From NCBI GenBank assembly GCA_047518225.1, contig JAKZRK010000254.1:1-10135 (forward strand): 10,135 nucleotides of DNA, given 5' to 3'. The notes under the pieces are model-generated. The model did no database searches, had not been told where the DNA came from, and saw only the letters and a list, made by a program, of their open reading frames with translations. The DNA comes from GCA-2731375 sp047518225 (GTDB lineage Bacteria > Pseudomonadota > Alphaproteobacteria > GCA-2731375). A program made the translations under genes and the position numbers. Positions 6,417-10,135 of the stretch are shown here, in pieces (position 1 is the stretch's first letter; every line of letters begins with the position of its first letter).

Positions 6417-7691
6417 TTATTCGGCTGCTTGTGACTTTGGTTTCCCGACTGCGCCCGAAGCACGGATCGTCTCGATCTCCTCGACGGAGTAATTCAGGAC
6501 TTCGCTGAGGATCTCCTCCGTATGCTCGCCCAGCAATGGCGAGCGTCTGACTTCGACCGGCGAACCCGACAGTTTGACTGGACTACCCACCGAAACATAT
6601 TTGCCGCGGGTCGGATGATCGACCTCGACGATGGTGCCGGTATCCCGCAATGATTGCTCTTCGGCCAGTTCCTTAAAAGACAGGATTGGCCCGATTGGGA
6701 TATCGAGGGCGTTGCAGATATCCATGACCTCGAATTTTGTCTTGGTCATCGTCCATTGTTCGATGGCGCCGAAAATCTCGTCGAGGCGCGGCAAGCGGGC
6801 AATCGGCGTCGCATAATCGGGATCTTCCTGCCATTCCGGCTTGCCAATGACCTCGCAGACATTTTTCCAAGCGGCGGCTTGTGTAATGAAATATGTATAG
6901 GCGTCGGGATCATTCTCCCAGCCCTTGCATTTGAGGATGCATCCCGGTTGACCGCCGCCGGAATCGTTGCCGGCACGCGGCACCGCATCCCCGAATGGAA
7001 TGCCTTCGCCGAATTGGGAATATTCTTCCAGCGGCCCCGCCTTGAGGCGCTGCTGATCACGCAGTTTGACCCGGCAAAGGTTCAACACACCATCCTGCAT
7101 GGAGGCCGAGACCTTTTGGCCCAAACCGGTCTGTTGTCTTTGGAACAGGGCCGTCACGATGCCGTATGCAAGCAGCAGACCCGTTCCTGAATCACCGATC
7201 TGCGCGCCCGTCACCATGGGAATACCGCCGAACATACCGGTCGTGGAGGCGGCACCTCCCGCGCATTGAGCGACGTTTTCATAGACCTTGCAGTCTTCAT
7301 AAGGCCCGGGCCCAAAGCCCTTGATAGAGGCCACGATCATGCGCGGATTGAGCGCATGTATATTCTCCCAGGAAAATCCCATGCGATCGAGAGCGCCGGG
7401 GGCAAAATTCTCCACCAGAACATCGCAGGATTTCACCAGCCGTTCCAATACGGCCTTTCCGGTCTCATTCTTGCCATTAAGTTCGATCGACCGCTTGTTG
7501 TGGTTGAGCATGGTGAAATAAAGCGAGTCCACATCGGGGATATCGCGCAATTGGCCGCGTGTGGCATCGCCAACGCCGGGACGTTCGACCTTGATCACAT
7601 CGGCGCCAAACCATGCCAGAAGCTGGGTGCAGGTCGGGCCCGATTGCACGTGGGTGAAATCGAGGATTCTAACGCCTTCAAGTGCTGTCAT
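6417..7691 (-). CDS. frc: Formyl-CoA:oxalate-type CoA-transferase (family III)
   Basis: This 424-residue protein is a class III CoA-transferase that follows Frc/YfdW along its whole length: LDFTHVQSGP at 10-19 (Gln16), ADVIKVERPG, RGQLRDIPDVDSLYFTM at 45-61, ENFAPGALDRMGF, KVYENVAQCAGGAASTTG, LNLCRVKLRDQQRL at 203-216, and the C-terminal PLLGEHT at 385-391. The catalytic aspartate that forms the acyl anhydride is Asp167 in QIGDSGTG (Asp169 in Oxalobacter). The glycine loop is SGGGQPG near 244-250, where known Frc proteins have GGGGQPG; the next residue is Cys where they have Trp. Position 48 is Gln, as in E. coli YfdW, not Trp as in Oxalobacter. It moves CoA from formyl-CoA to oxalate or another acid. 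It follows the TPP-enzyme gene by 21 bases in one operon, so formyl-CoA exchange between the two enzymes is likely. The ATG at 7691 has AGGGA upstream. Confidence 0.92.
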   Translation of the reverse strand: MTALEGVRILDFTHVQSGPTCTQLLAWFGADVIKVERPGVGDATRGQLRDIPDVDSLYFTMLNHNKRSIELNGKNETGKAVLERLVKSCDVLVENFAPGALDRMGFSWENIHALNPRMIVASIKGFGPGPYEDCKVYENVAQCAGGAASTTGMFGGIPMVTGAQIGDSGTGLLLAYGIVTALFQRQQTGLGQKVSASMQDGVLNLCRVKLRDQQRLKAGPLEEYSQFGEGIPFGDAVPRAGNDSGGGQPGCILKCKGWENDPDAYTYFITQAAAWKNVCEVIGKPEWQEDPDYATPIARLPRLDEIFGAIEQWTMTKTKFEVMDICNALDIPIGPILSFKELAEEQSLRDTGTIVEVDHPTRGKYVSVGSPVKLSGSPVEVRRSPLLGEHTEEILSEVLNYSVEEIETIRASGAVGKPKSQAAE

Positions 7692-7712
7692 TTTTACGTC
7701 CCTAACGTTCGG

Positions 7713-9461
7713 CTATTTGTACATGGTCTGGTTCTTAGTGCCCGGGGAATATTCATTGGGATCGATCCAGACATTGATGACAGCACATTTGCCGCTCTTG
7801 GCGATCTCTTCGCGGGCACGGCGCAGAGCCGGCTGGATCTGGTCTGGCTCGCGCACCTCCTCGCCGTAGCCGCCGATCATTTCAGCAAATTTGGAAAATG
7901 GCACGTCGCCAAGATAGTTGCCAACATTGCCTCGTTGTTCGCCATATTTCGCCATTTGACCATAGCGGATCTGATTCATGTGCGAGTTGTTGCCGACAAC
8001 CGCCAAATAGGGCGCGCCAAAGCGCTGGGCGGTCTCCATGTCGTAGGACGTCATGCCGAAGGATCCGTCACCATACAGGCACATGACTTCCTTATGGGGA
8101 TGGGCAAGCTTGGCGGCCATGGCAAAGCCGGTGCCCACGCCCAGCGATCCCAGCGCACCGGGGTCCATCCATTGGCCGGGGCGGCGGGGACGTACGGCCT
8201 GGGCCGAGATTGTCACCACATCGCCGCCGTCGCCGATATAAATCGTGTCCTCGCCCAGAAACTCATTAATTTCCCAGGCCAGCCGATAGGGATGGATCGG
8301 CGTGCCGTTGGCGTGGAACAGCGGCATCAGCTTTTCCAGTTTCACCGCTTCGATCCGGCGCAGATCCTGCATCCAGTCCTGGCGTTGTTGACCGGCGCCA
8401 CCGTCTATTCGGCCAGAGGCCGCGGCGGCCACCGCTTTGAGGATCGATCCGGGATCGCCGGCAAGACCCAATGTGATGTCACGGTTCTTGCCCACCGTTG
8501 TGTAACTCTGGTCGATCTGGATCAGTGTCGGCGCTGAAATCCGTTTGCCGTAGCCCATGCGGAAATCGAAAGGCGTGCCCACGATCACGATGACGTCGGC
8601 ATTCTTGAAAGCATCGGAGCGCGTGCGGTCGAAATGGTGCGGATCGCCGTTTGCCATCATACCGCGCGCGGCGCCGTTCATGTACGCGGGAATGTCCAGG
8701 GCACGGACAAATTCGATGGCTTCATTATGCGACTGGCTGGCCCAGACCTGCTGGCCAAACAGCGCGGCCGGACGCTCGGCCTTGACCAGGAGATCGGCCA
8801 ATTTTTCGATATCATCGGGATCGCCGATGGACTTGGTCGAGGCGCGGTAATGGCCGGGATCGGGGATAACCGCCCTTTCAATAGGTATTTCCGCATCCAG
8901 AATATCCCGCGGGATTTCCAGATAGGACGGGCCGTAGGCGCCGGCGAAACATTCTCTTGCCGCCATGGAAACCATGTCGGCGATACGCTCGGTGGAAAAC
9001 ACGCCGGAGGCAAACTTGGTAATCGGCTTCATCATCTCCACGTGGGGCAGGTCCTGCAAGGAACCCTGCTTGTGTTGACCAAGGGAGTTCTGACCGCCGA
9101 TGTGGAGGATGGGACTTTCCGAGCGGAAGGCCGTCGCGACGCCGGTCATGGCATTGGTGCAGCCCGGACCCGCCGTCGTGACCACGCAACCCAGCTTGCC
9201 GGTCTGGCGGGCGTATCCGTCGGCGGCGTGGGCCGCGGTTTGTTCGTGACGCACATCGATGATCCTGATGCCTTCATCGATGCAGCCATCATAGATGTCG
9301 ATGATGTGTCCGCCGCAAAGTGTGAAGATCGTGTCGACACCCTCGTTCTTCAGCGCCTTGGCAACCAGATGGCCGCCGGATATCACCGATCCGTCCTTGG
9401 TCTTTTGCTTCAGGGTATCCGATGCCGTGGTGGATTCAGTTCGTTCGGAAGTTATCGACAT
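7713..9461 (-). CDS. Thiamine-diphosphate enzyme, probable 2-hydroxyacyl-CoA lyase
   Basis: This 582-residue protein has the three domains of TPP-dependent decarboxylases/lyases. The Pyr domain carries CGGHI at 49-53 and the cofactor-activating glutamate in DVRHEQTAAHAADG (Glu73), with TTAGPG.TN at 95-103. The middle domain carries GTPFDFRMGYG at 295-305. The PP domain carries the magnesium/TPP motif GDGSFG at 464-469 through NN at 491-492. CGGHI, GSLQD (133-137) and G..FDFR..YG resemble 2-hydroxyacyl-CoA lyases, including the human ILVBL type. Classical oxalyl-CoA decarboxylase has GDYEE at the corresponding place and a different C-terminal tail. Such lyases cut a 2-hydroxyacyl-CoA to formyl-CoA plus an aldehyde or ketone. 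Pairing with frc supports formyl-CoA as product or shared intermediate. The first 25 residues are polar and not conserved. Oxalyl-CoA decarboxylase or acetolactate-synthase-like activity remain alternatives. Confidence 0.75.
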   Translation of the reverse strand: MSITSERTESTTASDTLKQKTKDGSVISGGHLVAKALKNEGVDTIFTLCGGHIIDIYDGCIDEGIRIIDVRHEQTAAHAADGYARQTGKLGCVVTTAGPGCTNAMTGVATAFRSESPILHIGGQNSLGQHKQGSLQDLPHVEMMKPITKFASGVFSTERIADMVSMAARECFAGAYGPSYLEIPRDILDAEIPIERAVIPDPGHYRASTKSIGDPDDIEKLADLLVKAERPAALFGQQVWASQSHNEAIEFVRALDIPAYMNGAARGMMANGDPHHFDRTRSDAFKNADVIVIVGTPFDFRMGYGKRISAPTLIQIDQSYTTVGKNRDITLGLAGDPGSILKAVAAAASGRIDGGAGQQRQDWMQDLRRIEAVKLEKLMPLFHANGTPIHPYRLAWEINEFLGEDTIYIGDGGDVVTISAQAVRPRRPGQWMDPGALGSLGVGTGFAMAAKLAHPHKEVMCLYGDGSFGMTSYDMETAQRFGAPYLAVVGNNSHMNQIRYGQMAKYGEQRGNVGNYLGDVPFSKFAEMIGGYGEEVREPDQIQPALRRAREEIAKSGKCAVINVWIDPNEYSPGTKNQTMYK

Positions 9462-9634
9462 GTCTCACTTTCTCTCATTTTTTTCAGTGCCGACAATAGC
9501 GCCATTGACGGCAATTTACAGGATGCCCGACGCAAATAATTCCGCTCGATACTGAGTTTTCCGCTCGATACCGTAATTCCGGATTATGACTATTGTAGTT
9601 CAACCCGTCTTATCTTGCACAGGGAGAAGATATC
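9462..9634. promoter_or_regulatory. Intergenic region upstream of the lyase-frc operon
   Basis: This stretch must hold the start signals of the minus-strand lyase-frc operon and probably those of the plus-strand genes to its right. It is visibly richer in A and T than its neighbours and carries the direct repeat listed separately. I could not place -35/-10 boxes with acceptable spacing on either strand. The lyase ATG has only a weak GAGAAAGTGAG element upstream. Confidence 0.45.
9540..9571. repeat. 13-base direct repeat, possible operator
   Basis: TTCCGCTCGATAC occurs at 9540-9552 and again at 9559-9571, a period of 19 bases, which is near two helical turns. The next bases (TG and CG) extend the similarity to 14 of 15 positions. 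It lies between the divergent lyase-frc operon and the plus-strand genes. A tandem half-site spaced in this way suits a dimeric regulator, but no regulator gene is seen in the window. Confidence 0.5.
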
Positions 9635-9766
9635 ATGAAAGGGTACCCGTTATCCGTATTGGGTCTGAGTGCTGCGATCGGCCTCGGCCTGGCGATTTCC
9701 GTTCCGCAACCCGGGTCTGGGCGTCGATATCGCCAACTTAATACTCTGAAGCGCATTAAGAATTGA
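9635..9766 (+). CDS. Short secretory or membrane peptide, possibly truncated gene
   Basis: This 43-codon frame has a good ribosome site (AGGGAG, eight bases before the ATG). It starts with a typical export signal: Met-Lys-Gly, then a hydrophobic core LSVLGLSAAIGLGLAISV at 6-23. After residue 25 it turns abruptly into a basic, non-conserved tail (SGRRYRQLNTLKRIKN) and stops. A signal peptide that leads nowhere suggests the 5' end of a secreted-protein gene cut by a deletion or frameshift. A genuine small membrane peptide is the alternative. The 134 bases that follow, up to the next gene, contain no recognisable continuation. Confidence 0.4.
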   Translation: MKGYPLSVLGLSAAIGLGLAISVPQPGSGRRYRQLNTLKRIKN

Positions 9767-9900
9767 AGCCACCCCTACGCCGTAGGCCAACCCCGGCACG
9801 GTGACGATGAGCGGAAGGCTTTTGCTTTTGCAAAACATTGTCCAATTTGCCGCCGTGTGCCCAAATAGCAAAAGGCGCAGTCGGAGGGAGGCAATGAACC
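9767..9900. other. Intergenic stretch before the HpaB-family gene
   Basis: It holds a small hairpin (CCTAC/GTAGG with a three-base loop, 9774-9786), a TTTTGCAAAA palindrome (9826-9835), and the strong ribosome site GGAGGGAGG (9883-9891) of the next gene. No terminator or promoter is convincing. Confidence 0.35.
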
Positions 9901-10135
9901 ATGCTGAAGAGCGGTAGCGAGCATCTGGAAGGCCTGCGCGACGGCCGAACGGTCTATATCGGTTCCGAGAAGGTTGAGGACGTCACCAGCCATCCCGCCT
10001 TCGCCATGGCGGCCCGGACAATCGCCCAGATGTATGACATGAAGCGCGCGCCGGAAAACCTGGACGTTTGTTCAGTGGAGATCGACGGTGAGCGGGTCTC
10101 GACCTGGTATCTGCAGGCCAAGAGCAGAGAAGACC
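9901..10135 (+). CDS. HpaB-family flavin monooxygenase, partial (5' part)
   Basis: The frame is open from ATG 9901 to the window end (78 codons visible, no stop), so the 3' end is missing. The N-terminus matches the 4-hydroxyphenylacetate 3-hydroxylase/PvcC family: SGSEHLEGLRDGRTVYI at 4-20, VEDVTSHPAF at 25-34, then A.....Q.YD at 36-46. Family members are about 500 residues long, use FADH2 supplied by a partner reductase, and ortho-hydroxylate phenols; some relatives act on other aromatics or pyrrole substrates. The start is set by GGAGGGAGG, nine bases upstream. An ATG at 9894 is in another frame and soon stops. The gene is divergent from the lyase-frc operon. The substrate cannot be told from this fragment. 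Confidence 0.8.
   Translation, partial: MLKSGSEHLEGLRDGRTVYIGSEKVEDVTSHPAFAMAARTIAQMYDMKRAPENLDVCSVEIDGERVSTWYLQAKSRED

Noticed and set aside
6173..6463. Minus-strand open frame of 96 codons overlapping the end of frc
   Set aside because: It is in a different frame from the transposase-like translation and resembles no protein; the 54-codon frame explains the region better.
7266..8537. Long plus-strand open frame (423 codons) opposite frc and the lyase
   Set aside because: It is antisense to two well-recognised genes, has no family resemblance, and its His/Gly/Ala/Arg-rich makeup is typical of the reverse strand of GC-rich coding DNA.
7713..9461. Classical oxalyl-CoA decarboxylase (Oxc) as the firm call
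   Set aside because: The GDYEE segment and substrate-lid tail known from Oxalobacter Oxc are not present. It was kept only as an alternative to a 2-hydroxyacyl-CoA lyase.
8634..9539. Plus-strand open frame of 301 codons opposite the lyase
   Set aside because: It is a shadow of the lyase gene, whose TPP motifs on the other strand are unmistakable; no ribosome site or domain was seen.
9774..9786. Hairpin as a transcription terminator
   Set aside because: The stem is five base pairs and no T-tract follows on either strand.
9650..9871. Minus-strand open frame of 73 codons with a hydrophobic stretch
   Set aside because: It has no ribosome site and no recognisable family, and lies antisense to the better-initiated signal-peptide frame.

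Overview
The window is GC-rich DNA (about 60% by eye) from a proteobacterium, most likely an alphaproteobacterium. The clues are a class III nucleotide cyclase of the 'RRLSAILSADVVGYSRL' type fused to a hydrolase, an exported protein with no recognised family, CoA-thioester catabolism genes, and an IS5-type transposase remnant of a kind common in Rhodospirillales and related groups. No tRNA, rRNA, CRISPR array or phage genes were seen. The genus cannot be fixed from the sequence alone.

Left block (25-4509, all minus strand, read right to left). A cyclase/alpha-beta-hydrolase fusion is followed, after 86 bases, by a YhbW-type flavin-dependent monooxygenase. Its stop overlaps the start of an acyl-CoA dehydrogenase-fold enzyme, and 15 bases later comes a small exported protein. 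The tight packing suggests that the last three genes are co-transcribed. The acyl-CoA dehydrogenase homolog lacks the catalytic glutamate at both places where the family normally carries it. It has instead the Arg/Gln pair known from 3-sulfinopropionyl-CoA desulfinase, which releases sulfite and propionyl-CoA. The block therefore reads as a candidate organosulfur catabolism operon, with the cyclase-hydrolase perhaps serving as sensor or accessory enzyme. The substrate and the monooxygenase's role are inferred.

Middle (4510-6416). A TTC38/StaR-like TPR protein is divergent from the cyclase fusion. It is followed by about 340 bases holding only a 54-codon remnant of an IS5-family transposase, which separates the two metabolic blocks.

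Right block (6417-9461, minus strand). A two-gene operon encodes a thiamine-diphosphate enzyme of the 2-hydroxyacyl-CoA lyase/oxalyl-CoA decarboxylase group and, 21 bases downstream, a clear formyl-CoA:oxalate-type CoA-transferase (Frc). A coherent reading is a formyl-CoA cycle: Frc moves CoA from formyl-CoA to an acid, the TPP enzyme cleaves the resulting acyl-CoA, and formyl-CoA is regenerated. The acid could be a 2-hydroxy acid or oxalate. The TPP enzyme looks more like a 2-hydroxyacyl-CoA lyase than a classical oxalyl-CoA decarboxylase.

Right edge (9462-10135). A 439-base region between the operon and a plus-strand gene carries a 13-base direct repeat that may be an operator and a short, probably truncated secretory reading frame. 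The window then runs into the start of a 4-hydroxyphenylacetate 3-hydroxylase (HpaB)-family flavin monooxygenase, cut off by the window end.
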